A stretch of DNA of 64,000 nt from Fimbriimonadaceae bacterium. GTDB lineage: Bacteria > Armatimonadota > UBA10988. Of this stretch, positions 1 to 7,852 are shown in pieces. Under the pieces are notes generated by a model. The model worked only from the letters and a program-made list of their open reading frames with translations. It ran no database searches and had not been told where the DNA came from. The DNA lies in NCBI GenBank assembly GCA_020850355.1, contig JADZEX010000050.1:186001-250000 (forward strand), in the 5' to 3' direction. The translations under genes and the position numbers were made by a program. Numbering within the stretch: position 1 is the stretch's first letter; each line of letters opens with the position of its first letter.

Positions 1-140
1 GCGTTGGGCTCCAGGCTGTTCCACGGGTGCGCCGAGTCCAGCCACAGCACCAGGCCGCCGTTGGTCCGCTGCTCATCGCTACCCGCCGGTGGCTGGTCAG
101 CCCACCGCAACTCGAATCCGAACCTGGTGGTGCCGGTCAT
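1..140 (-). CDS. Unknown protein, N-terminal fragment cut by window edge
   Basis: Reading leftwards from an ATG at 140-138, an open frame of 46 codons runs off the window edge without a stop. The start overlaps the stop of the gene upstream as ATGA (137-140), so the two are translationally coupled and probably act together. The fragment starts MTGTTRFGFELRWAD and includes GGLVLWLDSAHPW. No family can be assigned with confidence. It vaguely resembles N-termini of proteins found beside ImmA/IrrE peptidases, but that is only an impression. Confidence 0.5.
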   Translation of the reverse strand, partial: MTGTTRFGFELRWADQPPAGSDEQRTNGGLVLWLDSAHPWNSLEPN

Positions 141-556
141 TGGCGGGACCTCTGCTCCAGCCAGCGCTTGCTGGCACGCCGACAGCCAAGCTTGTCGGCA
201 CGCTCCACCACGATGCTGAGAGCGATGCCTTTGCGATCCAAGTCCCTTCTCAAGATTGGGTAGCCGTGGTAGTCATCGGCCTCGGTCGGGACTGCCAGAT
301 AGACCACCCCATCGGCGTCGTCGATGCACACCAGGCACCGCGGCCAGGCGTCCTCGTCGTCTGACTCGTAGAAGGCCATTCCAGCGTTGATCAGCTCGCG
401 GGCCCGGCCAAGTGTCATGCCAGCGGGGCACTTACCAATGACCACGACTCCTTCGGTGACCACTTCGGCACAGGGCTGGTGCCCGACGTGTTTGTGTCGG
501 TTGGTCCCCTTGTTGTAGCCCAGCCGGCACCGCAGGTCGCCCAGTCGCAGCGCCAT
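137..556 (-). CDS. Small conserved-looking hypothetical protein (139 aa)
   Basis: A 139-residue soluble protein with no signal peptide or membrane segment. The ATG at 556 is chosen because GGAG lies nine bases upstream and a good promoter (579-607) precedes it. The N-terminal third is basic with a His/Cys cluster (GTNRHKHVGHQPC), then GKCPAGMTLGRARELI, then an acidic stretch and the segment YLAVPTEADDYHGYP. The motif order looks like a genuine family, but I cannot name it or give a function. Its last bases overlap the start of the next gene as ATGA, so the pair is one transcription and translation unit. Confidence 0.6.
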   Translation of the reverse strand: MALRLGDLRCRLGYNKGTNRHKHVGHQPCAEVVTEGVVVIGKCPAGMTLGRARELINAGMAFYESDDEDAWPRCLVCIDDADGVVYLAVPTEADDYHGYPILRRDLDRKGIALSIVVERADKLGCRRASKRWLEQRSRQ

Positions 557-578
557 CCAACCATGCTCCGACGTGGCG

Positions 579-607
579 ATGCTAACAGCGCGGGGCGCCG
601 CGGTCAA
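579..607 (-). promoter_or_regulatory. Sigma70-type promoter for the 137-556 gene
   Basis: On the minus strand, TTGACC (607-602) and TAGCAT (584-579) are separated by exactly 17 bases. Transcription would start near 572, just upstream of the GGAG and ATG of the small gene. The promoter lies in the 92-base gap after the S55 peptidase gene, so the small pair appears separately transcribed. Confidence 0.55.
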
Positions 608-648
608 TCCGCTGCGCCCCGCACTGCCGCCGATCGGGTTGCCGGCCG

Positions 649-3600
649 CTACTTCTCTTCGACCGTCCAGACCCACTGGAACTTGGCCACGTTGCCGACC
701 GCGTCGCGGACGCGGAGGGTGAGGGTGTACTCACCCGGCTCGGCGGGCAGGTCGGGGCAAGCGACGGTTTCGAAGCGGCTGTCGAAGATACCGTCGACCG
801 GCTGGATGGCCTTCCACTCGCCGTCGTCGAGGCGCCACTCGGCGCTGCTGAGGTAGGTGCCGTCCTCGCCGAGCTTGATCTGCTTCGGCGGCCGCCCCTC
901 ACCGGCGCGTTGGGCCGCCAGGTAGGGGCCGGTGTTGTCGACCAGGAACGGCTTCGAGACGCGCTCGGCGGACTTCGGGTCCTCGGGGTTGCGGAGGTCG
1001 TCGTGGGCGACCACCTTCACCTGATAGAACCCGTCGGCCAGCTCGCTGGTGTCCCAGGTCAGGCTGTCCTCGGACAACTTCTCTTCGGAGTCGTCGCTCT
1101 TCTTGGGCTCTTCCTTGTCCTTCGGCGGCTTGTCGCCGCTCGCTTCGGCCTTCGCGGCGCTGGCCTCGTCGGCGACCAGGCGCAGACCGCGCGGCTGGTT
1201 GGCCGCGGCGCGGGCGCCCGTGCGGTTCGGCAGAGCGACCGGCGCGTTGATCCCGGCCATCGTCTTGGCGCCGGTCCGGTTCAGCGCGGCGGCGTCATCC
1301 GAGGCGGGTGGGTCGTCGCTGGCCGGCTCGTCGTCGGTCGGCTCGGAGTCGTCCGGCTCTTCCTCGTCCACCGGCGCCTCGATCTTGGTCCACTCGGCCG
1401 ACCCGGCCTTGGCATAGTAGACGTCGAAGTGTAGTTCGTCCTCGTCCGGGTCCTCAGCCTCCCAGGAGATCTCGACCTCCTTGTTGGCCACCGCCCCTGG
1501 CTCCGGAGCGACGATGGTCACCGTCGGCGGGCGGTTGAAGGTGCGGTAGAAGACGTCAACGCGGTCGAGCCGACAGCCGTCGGCCGGCCCTTCGTTGACC
1601 AGCGTGGCGCGGAACTGCAGGTAGCGGGCCGCCGGCGAGGCGATCTGCAGGCCGCCCGCGGCGCCGCTGACCGCCGCCCAGGGGCTCCAGCCGCGGTCGG
1701 GGTAGGAGGTGTTGCCGCTCCGGGTCTCCATCACCACCCGCTGTTGCGGCGTGGTCAGCGCGCGGTACTGCAAGACGCCCCAGCGCGCGCGCATCTCGGC
1801 GTCGTGGATGGGTGAGTAGAAGTAGCCGCGCTTGTTGTTCTTCAGGTTCAGCTCGACGACTTCGCCGCTGCCGGCAATCGAGGCCACCAGCACGTCCTCG
1901 CTGCGGGCCGCGACGTCCAACATGAACGGCTCGTCGGTCCCGTAGAGCTGTGCCGTGACGTCTTCATCGTCGATCCGCAACAACTGCCCCGGCCCGGCGG
2001 TGGCCGCGTAGACCGTGTTCTTGACGCTGGTCAGCGCGTAGATCAGGCCGTCCTCGAGCTCGGCCACGGTGGTGACCTCGCCGGTCGGGTCGATCTTCAG
2101 GATCTCGCCGCTGCTGTCGGTGCCGACGTAGACGTTGCCGTTGGCGGTCGCCGTGAGGCCCAGCACCCCGGAGTCTTTGGCCTGGAAGACGGTCTCGACC
2201 TTGTCACCGCTGACCAGGTAGACCTTCCCCTGCGGCCACGACCCGACGTAGACCCCGCCCTTCGGCGCGGCGCACATCGCCAGCAGGTGGCGCTCCGCCT
2301 GCAGCACCACCTTGGCGTGGCCCTTGGCGTCGATGTGGTAGAGCCGACCGCGGTTGCCAGTGGCGGCATAGAGCCCGCCCTGACCGTCAGCGACGAGCTT
2401 CCAGATGTAGGACTCGTCGAGGTCGGCCAGGACCTTCGACTGGCCCTTGCCGGTGACCTGGTAGATCTTGCCCGACGGGATGCCGCCCGCGACGAAGCTG
2501 TCTTTGCCGTAGGGCGCCAAAGCGACGAGGCCGTAGTCGTCGGTCTGCAGCCAGACCTCCGGCTTGCCGCCGGCGGCGATCCGGTAGACCTTGGCCTCCG
2601 GCGCCCAGCAGCCAACCAACGTCGCGCCGCCCCACGGCAGGACGGTCCAAACGCGCTCCGCCTCGGGCTTGCCGAGCGTCTTGATGGCTGGCGCCAGCCC
2701 GACCTGTCCATCGGACAGTGGGAAGGTCCCTTCGAACCGCCCGCCCTGGAAGTCCTCGGCGCTGTTCAGCGTCCAGACCCCGACCGGCCGGGCGATCGGA
2801 TCGCCGTCCTCGTCCTCCTCGTCGGCCGCCGGCTCCTCGTCCGGACCGGGCTCCTCGTCGGGAGTCTCGGCCGCGTTCAGGTTGCCCTTCTCGAGCTCGT
2901 CGAGCTCGCCGTAGGCCGGCATTTTGGGGGGCTTCTTGAGGTCCAGCGAGTCGGTGATGTCGGGCGGCGGGTCGGCTCCGGCCGGCGTCTCGGCGGGCGG
3001 CGGGCTATCGGCAGCCGGCAGGTCGGCGACCGGCGCCGGCCGCACGCGAGCGGTCGTCACCGGCCGCGCTGGCACCTTCGGCGCGGCAGCCCGCGCTGCC
3101 GCGCGCCGGACCAGGTAGGACTCCCGCAGGCTGTGCAGCCGGTGCTGATACTGCTGCAACCAACCGTCGACCACCTGCGGCTGCACCGAGGCCGGCCGCG
3201 GCGGGCGCACGGCCCAGGAGAACTCCGGCCCGCTGGGCAGCCCGGCGGTCAGCTCGCGCGCGGCGTTCTCGGCCGCCATCGTCATCTGGTTCGGCATCTC
3301 CATGCCGCCGCCGCCGCCCATGCCGCCCCGGATGCTGCCGATGTCGGGCTTGTCCTCGGACTTCTTGCCTTCCTCACCGACTACCTCAACCATCACGGCC
3401 GCGGCGCCGGTCAGGACTTCGTCCAGCGGCACGACGGTCTCGATCACGTCGTTGGTGGTCTCGCCGCCCTCGGGCAGACTGGCGACCAGCGGCTCGACCA
3501 TCGGTTCGGGCAAGTCCTGCACCTGCCAGCCCGACATCATCACGCCCGTCGTCGGGAGGATCACCTCGACCAGCACGCTGTCGTTGCGGACCGTGTTGTT

Positions 3601-5256
3601 GAGGTACTTGATCAGCCCCGGCACATCGGTCGGCTCGGGGGTCGGGTTGACCCGCGGGCGCAGCGCGAAGGCGTCGTTGCCGCCGATCAGGACGACCAGC
3701 ATCGGCCCCAGCGGGGCGTTGTCGGGGACTTTGACCGGAATGCTGAGCGGCCGGCTGGCGCCGCCGTAGGGCTTCAGGTGGGCCAACACATCGAAGGTCT
3801 CACCCGGCCGCACGGCCTGCTGGCCGGCCTGGGCGCGTTCGATGTTGGCGAACCGCCGCGAGCCCTCGAAGGTCATGTCGACCCGCATCCGGTTGACCTT
3901 GGCTTCGCCAAACGGATTCTGCCGCAGCAGGGTCAGCGTCATGAAGACGTCCCACAACGGATTGACGCCGAAACTGCTGGTCGCCTTGCTGTCGAAGCTG
4001 TTGTTGCGGACGATCCGCTGCGGCGCCGCAGAGGCGCTCAACGGCCGCAGGTCCACCTCGAGGTGGGTGTTGGTGACGCCGTCGAAGAAGCCGCCAGCGA
4101 CGTTCTGCATTGCCGCCTGCATCAGGCTGACCGCGAACATCTCGCTCATCTGGGGCTGTCGGAACAGCTCCAGGTCGAACTCCCGCTGCACCCCGCGGTC
4201 CTGCTCGGTGAGCGTGAACCGGATCGGCATCAGGTCGGCCTTGCCGCCGATGGTGCCGCCGATGCAGGTCGGGCGGTCCTGCGAGATCTTGCCGATGGTG
4301 GCAATCGCGCCGCCCATCTTGTTGGACGAAGCGGCGCTGTTGATCACGGTGGTGATGTAGGCGGTGGCCATCGGCAGGTCGACGCGGCCGAGGCCGAACA
4401 TCGGGTGGCCGAAGCCGAGCACCATGTCGCCATCACGATAGGTCATTGTGCCGACGCCGGTCATCTCGATATCGCCGAGGGCGATTGGCACCGCAATCGC
4501 CGCACCGGGCGAGAAGTCGACCGGCGTGTCGGCCGGGGCGCCACTGCCACCGGTCTGCAGCGGGCGCAGGTTGTAGGGCTCCAGCAGCCGCTCCAACATG
4601 CGCATCCCGGCGGCGCCGACGCCGGAGACGAGCAGCGGCGTGGCGACCGGCGTCAGCAGTCCGGCGGTCGGGTGCGTCCGGCGGAGGGTCTCGGCGTTGC
4701 GGGTGTTGCCGGTGACCAGCACCTGCTCGTAGTTGCGGCCAGCCACTTCGACCGTGCCGCCGACGGGCTTCAGCAGGCCATCGGGCAACGCCAGCCCGGC
4801 GGGCTGCGCCCGGCGGGTTTCACGGGCCGCCCGGCGCGCCTTGGCGGCGACGGCATCGGGGTGCGTCGGGTCGTATTGCGCCAGCATCTGCTCGATCGGC
4901 GTGACCCCCGCGATGGGCTCCTGCTGGAACTCCCAGCCGTAGGCCAGGGCGCCGATCATCTTGCCATCGATGTAGATCGGGCTGCCGCTCATGCCGGCCA
5001 CGATGCCGTAGTTGCGCGTCACCACCGGGCCGGAGTCGACCCGGATCAGGATCATGTCCATCTCGAACTCGAAGGCTTCGAGCACCCCAATCACGGTGAC
5101 ATCGAACTGTTCGATCTGGGTGCCCTGGAAGACGGTGCGGCCGTAGCCCTTCATACCGGGCTTGACGTCGTCCAGCGACATGATCGGCACGGCGGCCCAA
5201 CTCGGGGCGGCCAGCAGGGCGCTCACGACGAGCAACGCGCGAGTCCAACGCGACAT
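649..5256 (-). CDS. Secreted SpoIVB-type (S55) serine peptidase with beta-propeller and Ig-like domains
   Basis: About 1535 aa from the ATG at 5256, which has an AAGGGA-like ribosome site and is followed directly by a signal peptide (basic n-region, hydrophobic core, cut near SWA). An upstream GTG at 5304 would add 16 Arg-rich residues and is less likely. Residues about 25-420 match the SpoIVB/S55 family, with the nucleophile motif GMSGSPIYIDGK (Ser about 90). A Pro/Asp/Glu-rich linker follows. Residues about 820-1140 are repeated blades ending in GxVYVGT or GGLYAATG-like strands, a beta-propeller. A jelly-roll-like segment, an acidic low-complexity tract and a C-terminal Ig-like domain complete it. 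Known S55 members are short sporulation signalling proteases. This one is large and extracellular, so its role may be surface processing or assembly. Confidence 0.8.
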   Translation of the reverse strand: MSRWTRALLVVSALLAAPSWAAVPIMSLDDVKPGMKGYGRTVFQGTQIEQFDVTVIGVLEAFEFEMDMILIRVDSGPVVTRNYGIVAGMSGSPIYIDGKMIGALAYGWEFQQEPIAGVTPIEQMLAQYDPTHPDAVAAKARRAARETRRAQPAGLALPDGLLKPVGGTVEVAGRNYEQVLVTGNTRNAETLRRTHPTAGLLTPVATPLLVSGVGAAGMRMLERLLEPYNLRPLQTGGSGAPADTPVDFSPGAAIAVPIALGDIEMTGVGTMTYRDGDMVLGFGHPMFGLGRVDLPMATAYITTVINSAASSNKMGGAIATIGKISQDRPTCIGGTIGGKADLMPIRFTLTEQDRGVQREFDLELFRQPQMSEMFAVSLMQAAMQNVAGGFFDGVTNTHLEVDLRPLSASAAPQRIVRNNSFDSKATSSFGVNPLWDVFMTLTLLRQNPFGEAKVNRMRVDMTFEGSRRFANIERAQAGQQAVRPGETFDVLAHLKPYGGASRPLSIPVKVPDNAPLGPMLVVLIGGNDAFALRPRVNPTPEPTDVPGLIKYLNNTVRNDSVLVEVILPTTGVMMSGWQVQDLPEPMVEPLVASLPEGGETTNDVIETVVPLDEVLTGAAAVMVEVVGEEGKKSEDKPDIGSIRGGMGGGGGMEMPNQMTMAAENAARELTAGLPSGPEFSWAVRPPRPASVQPQVVDGWLQQYQHRLHSLRESYLVRRAAARAAAPKVPARPVTTARVRPAPVADLPAADSPPPAETPAGADPPPDITDSLDLKKPPKMPAYGELDELEKGNLNAAETPDEEPGPDEEPAADEEDEDGDPIARPVGVWTLNSAEDFQGGRFEGTFPLSDGQVGLAPAIKTLGKPEAERVWTVLPWGGATLVGCWAPEAKVYRIAAGGKPEVWLQTDDYGLVALAPYGKDSFVAGGIPSGKIYQVTGKGQSKVLADLDESYIWKLVADGQGGLYAATGNRGRLYHIDAKGHAKVVLQAERHLLAMCAAPKGGVYVGSWPQGKVYLVSGDKVETVFQAKDSGVLGLTATANGNVYVGTDSSGEILKIDPTGEVTTVAELEDGLIYALTSVKNTVYAATAGPGQLLRIDDEDVTAQLYGTDEPFMLDVAARSEDVLVASIAGSGEVVELNLKNNKRGYFYSPIHDAEMRARWGVLQYRALTTPQQRVVMETRSGNTSYPDRGWSPWAAVSGAAGGLQIASPAARYLQFRATLVNEGPADGCRLDRVDVFYRTFNRPPTVTIVAPEPGAVANKEVEISWEAEDPDEDELHFDVYYAKAGSAEWTKIEAPVDEEEPDDSEPTDDEPASDDPPASDDAAALNRTGAKTMAGINAPVALPNRTGARAAANQPRGLRLVADEASAAKAEASGDKPPKDKEEPKKSDDSEEKLSEDSLTWDTSELADGFYQVKVVAHDDLRNPEDPKSAERVSKPFLVDNTGPYLAAQRAGEGRPPKQIKLGEDGTYLSSAEWRLDDGEWKAIQPVDGIFDSRFETVACPDLPAEPGEYTLTLRVRDAVGNVAKFQWVWTVEEK

Positions 5257-5316
5257 CAGCAGGATCCCTTCGGGGCGACGCCGGCGGCGCCGCGGTGTGT
5301 TCACAGTATGACCCGC

Positions 5317-6159
5317 CTACTCACCACGGGTCAGTGCGATCCCCATCGTGAGGTCAAACTTCGCCTTGGCCGGGTCGGTGGTCAGCCCCAGCAGCCACAA
5401 CTGCAGGTCCACAGCGCCGCTCCCGGTGGTGTAGTGCGCCCGCCCCTGCTGCAGGTCCCAGACCGTGGTGGTGGTGCCGCTCGACTTGCCGGCCAGCCGG
5501 ATCGGCAAGGTGATGCCAGCCATCGCCATGGTGCCCTCGGTGTTTGGGATCGGCACTTCGTAGCGCGACTGGATGTCGGCCATCGGCCGGCCGTCGACCG
5601 TGCGCAGCCGCAGCAGCGTGTTGCTGACGCGCCCGGTGACCCGCTTGCCGTCGCTGGTGCGGATCGGGATCTCTTTGTCCCAGGTGCCCCCAACCTGCAC
5701 GTCCCCGGGCGGGAACGCCGCCAGCCGCGCCGCCTGCAACAACGAATCGAGCCGCAGGTCCAACTCAGCGCCCTTTTCACCGGCCAACTGCCGGGTTTCC
5801 AGGACATCGCCCAGGGTGGTCATCCGCACCTGGTAGTTGACCTCCGGGATGTCCTGCTGTTGGGTCTGCCCCTCGTAGGTGTAGCTGGCCTTGCCGCCGA
5901 GGCTGCGACTCTCCAGCCAGAACGCTTCGCCGGCCTGCGAGATGGTCTTGAGGGTGCGCTCCTCGCTGGCCTTGAGGCTCAGCGGAATGGCCTGCTCCCC
6001 GAGCGCGGAGTCGATCACCAGGGAGCCCTTGGCGTCGAGCGTCTCGCGGTAGCGCAGCTCCTGCCCGACCTGCAGCCCGTAGCGCAGTTGCACGGCGCCA
6101 GCGGCCAGGGGCAACGCCAGCAAGATGGTCCATGCCAGGTACTTGATCCGGTTCGGCAT
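5317..6159 (-). CDS. Secreted DUF6263-like protein, paralogue 1
   Basis: A 280-aa protein with an N-terminal signal peptide (IKYLAWTILLALPLAAGA) followed by RYGLQVGQELRYRETLDA, a beta-rich pattern also seen in the next two genes upstream. A GAGGCGG-type ribosome site precedes the ATG. It is the last of three tandem paralogues, 14 bases after the second, in one transcription unit downstream of uvrA. The (L/V)RY-x-xxxGxxxRYR start and the later GGTW and TTTVWDL segments suggest the DUF6263 type of exported beta protein. Function unknown. No Cys lipobox is visible, so it is probably periplasmic or surface-exposed. Confidence 0.65.
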   Translation of the reverse strand: MPNRIKYLAWTILLALPLAAGAVQLRYGLQVGQELRYRETLDAKGSLVIDSALGEQAIPLSLKASEERTLKTISQAGEAFWLESRSLGGKASYTYEGQTQQQDIPEVNYQVRMTTLGDVLETRQLAGEKGAELDLRLDSLLQAARLAAFPPGDVQVGGTWDKEIPIRTSDGKRVTGRVSNTLLRLRTVDGRPMADIQSRYEVPIPNTEGTMAMAGITLPIRLAGKSSGTTTTVWDLQQGRAHYTTGSGAVDLQLWLLGLTTDPAKAKFDLTMGIALTRGE

Positions 6160-6173
6160 CTCGCACCGCCTCT

Positions 6174-6989
6174 CTACTTCGTCTCGCGGGTGGTTTCCAG
6201 GTCCAGCTTCAGGAGCACCGTCCCGACCGCGGCAGCCTGGCCGCGGCGGTAGTTCAGGCGCAGCTCCACGGGACCACGGGCGGCCAGCACCCGGCCGGCG
6301 GTGAGATCGAAGCGCAGCGTCACCAGGCCGCTCAGTTCACCGTCGACCGTAACGTCGCGCACGGGCGTCGGCTGGCGCTCGATAGCGGCGCGCCAGCGGG
6401 TCTCCAACTCGGCGATCGGCGCCGCGTCGGCACTGACCCGCAGCAAGGTCCCCTCGACCTTCAGCCGCTGGTTGGCCGCCGGCGACTGCCAGCTCTCGCC
6501 GACCCGCAACGGTCCCGGGGGGAGCATACCCAGTTCGAGCAGCACCAGAAACTCGGACAGGTCGAGGTCGAACGGCAGCGGATCGGTGGGCTCCGGGGCG
6601 TCGACAGCCTCGGCCAAGGCGGACTCGACGACCTGCCCGGACGGGCTGACCAGCAGCCGGTAGCCGCGCCATGGTCGCCCGTCAGCGTAGCTGCTGCCGG
6701 GCATCGTCAGCGTCAGCTTGCCAGCGGTTGAGGCCGCCGCCAGCCGGGCGCCCTGCTCGCCCACTTCCTCGACGGTCCACCGCCGCAGACCGTCGCCGGT
6801 GGCGTCCAGCTTCAGCGTGTCCTGCGTCTCGCCCCGCTGCCGGACCAGGTCACCGCGTCCGCGGAAGCTCTCGCGGAAGGTGCAGACCTCCCCCGGTTGC
6901 CACTGCAGCCGCAGGGTGTACGGCTCCTGCGCCGCGGCCGCCGCCACGGTCATCCAGGCCGCCAGGAGCCAGCGTCCGGCGCCTCGCAC
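6174..6989 (-). CDS. Secreted DUF6263-like protein, paralogue 2
   Basis: About 271 aa from a GTG at 6989, two bases after the upstream gene's stop, with GGTGGA ahead of it. An in-frame TTG two codons earlier is an alternative. The N-terminus is a signal peptide (AGRWLLAAWMTVAAAAAQ). The mature part begins TLRLQWQPGEVCTFRESFRG, parallel to its neighbours. It contains VGESWQSP, equivalent to GGTWDKE in paralogue 1, and ends in a strand-rich region. It has the same inferred location and unknown role as its neighbours. The copies are divergent, so the duplication is old. Confidence 0.6.
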   Translation of the reverse strand: MRGAGRWLLAAWMTVAAAAAQEPYTLRLQWQPGEVCTFRESFRGRGDLVRQRGETQDTLKLDATGDGLRRWTVEEVGEQGARLAAASTAGKLTLTMPGSSYADGRPWRGYRLLVSPSGQVVESALAEAVDAPEPTDPLPFDLDLSEFLVLLELGMLPPGPLRVGESWQSPAANQRLKVEGTLLRVSADAAPIAELETRWRAAIERQPTPVRDVTVDGELSGLVTLRFDLTAGRVLAARGPVELRLNYRRGQAAAVGTVLLKLDLETTRETK

Positions 6990-6991
6990 CG

Positions 6992-7852
6992 TCAATCCAC
7001 CAACACGGTCTTGATGTTCACCTTGAGCTTGCCGCCGACGGTCAGCTTCTGCCCGCCCGACGGCGCCATGGTCATTTTGCCGAGCGCGCCGAGGGTCGCC
7101 AGCTCGACCACCGACTGCCCGCCCTCGATATCGAAGTAGGTCGTCAGGTGGCCCAGGATGGTGCCCTCCAGGGACAGCCCCAACTCGCTGCTCTCCTTGT
7201 CCTTCGGCGTGCGCAGCGGCACCTCGAAGTCGGTCACCAGCTCGGCGCAGACCTTGCCGTTGATGGTCACCAGCCGCTCCAAGCGGGTCACCGCGGTGAT
7301 CTCCTCGAAGGTCCGCACCTTTGGGTCGTCCGGCGTCAGGTCGACCTTGATGTGCTCTTCCCACTTGTCGCCGGCGTTGACGTCGCGCTCGGGGAACTCC
7401 AGGTGGTCGAAGATCTGCTGCACAATCGCGAACTCGTCGAGCTTGGTGGTGTAGCCCATCCCCGGCTCGCTGTCGTCGTCCTTGGCGAGGGTCTTGCGCT
7501 CGAGCACGCGCCCCCGGCTGGTCATCTTGATCCGCTCGGGATCGCCGAGATGTTCACTCTTCTCGGCCTTGCCGTCCTCGGGCTGCATCGCCGAGCTGTT
7601 TTCGAGCGTCTGGTAGTGGATCTGGTAGCGCTCGCCGTCGACCTTCTCAACCTTCTGTTCGAGCAGGCTCTCGCTGCGGAACTGCCAGCGCACCGGGTCC
7701 TCACCCTTGGTCTCGGCGGCGAAGGCCATCGCCACCTGGTCGCGGTAGCGGTTCTTCTCCCCGCTCTCGTACTTGTAGCGCAGCACCACCGCCGCCGCCG
7801 GCGAGTGCGCCAGTGCGACGGTCAACAGCATACCCAGCCAGACGCGTTTCAC
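6992..7852 (-). CDS. Secreted DUF6263-like protein, paralogue 3, coupled to uvrA
   Basis: About 286 aa from a GTG at 7852, preceded by a strong GGGAGG site seven bases away. The start overlaps the uvrA stop codon as GTGA (7849-7852), so translation is coupled. Signal peptide KRVWLGMLLTVALAHSPAAA is followed by LRYKYESGEKNRYRDQVAM, the family start. The middle holds NAGDKWEEHIKVDL, equivalent to the GGTW segment of the paralogues. Transcription with a DNA-repair gene is probably a shared promoter rather than a shared function, though the 4-base overlap shows a stable arrangement. Function unknown. Confidence 0.65.
   Translation of the reverse strand: MKRVWLGMLLTVALAHSPAAAVVLRYKYESGEKNRYRDQVAMAFAAETKGEDPVRWQFRSESLLEQKVEKVDGERYQIHYQTLENSSAMQPEDGKAEKSEHLGDPERIKMTSRGRVLERKTLAKDDDSEPGMGYTTKLDEFAIVQQIFDHLEFPERDVNAGDKWEEHIKVDLTPDDPKVRTFEEITAVTRLERLVTINGKVCAELVTDFEVPLRTPKDKESSELGLSLEGTILGHLTTYFDIEGGQSVVELATLGALGKMTMAPSGGQKLTVGGKLKVNIKTVLVD

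Noticed and set aside
2287-6252. A 1321-codon open frame on the plus strand opposite the S55 and secreted genes
   Set aside because: It is antisense to well-supported genes, has the Arg/Gly/His/Gln-rich composition typical of shadow frames in GC-rich DNA, and matches no family pattern.
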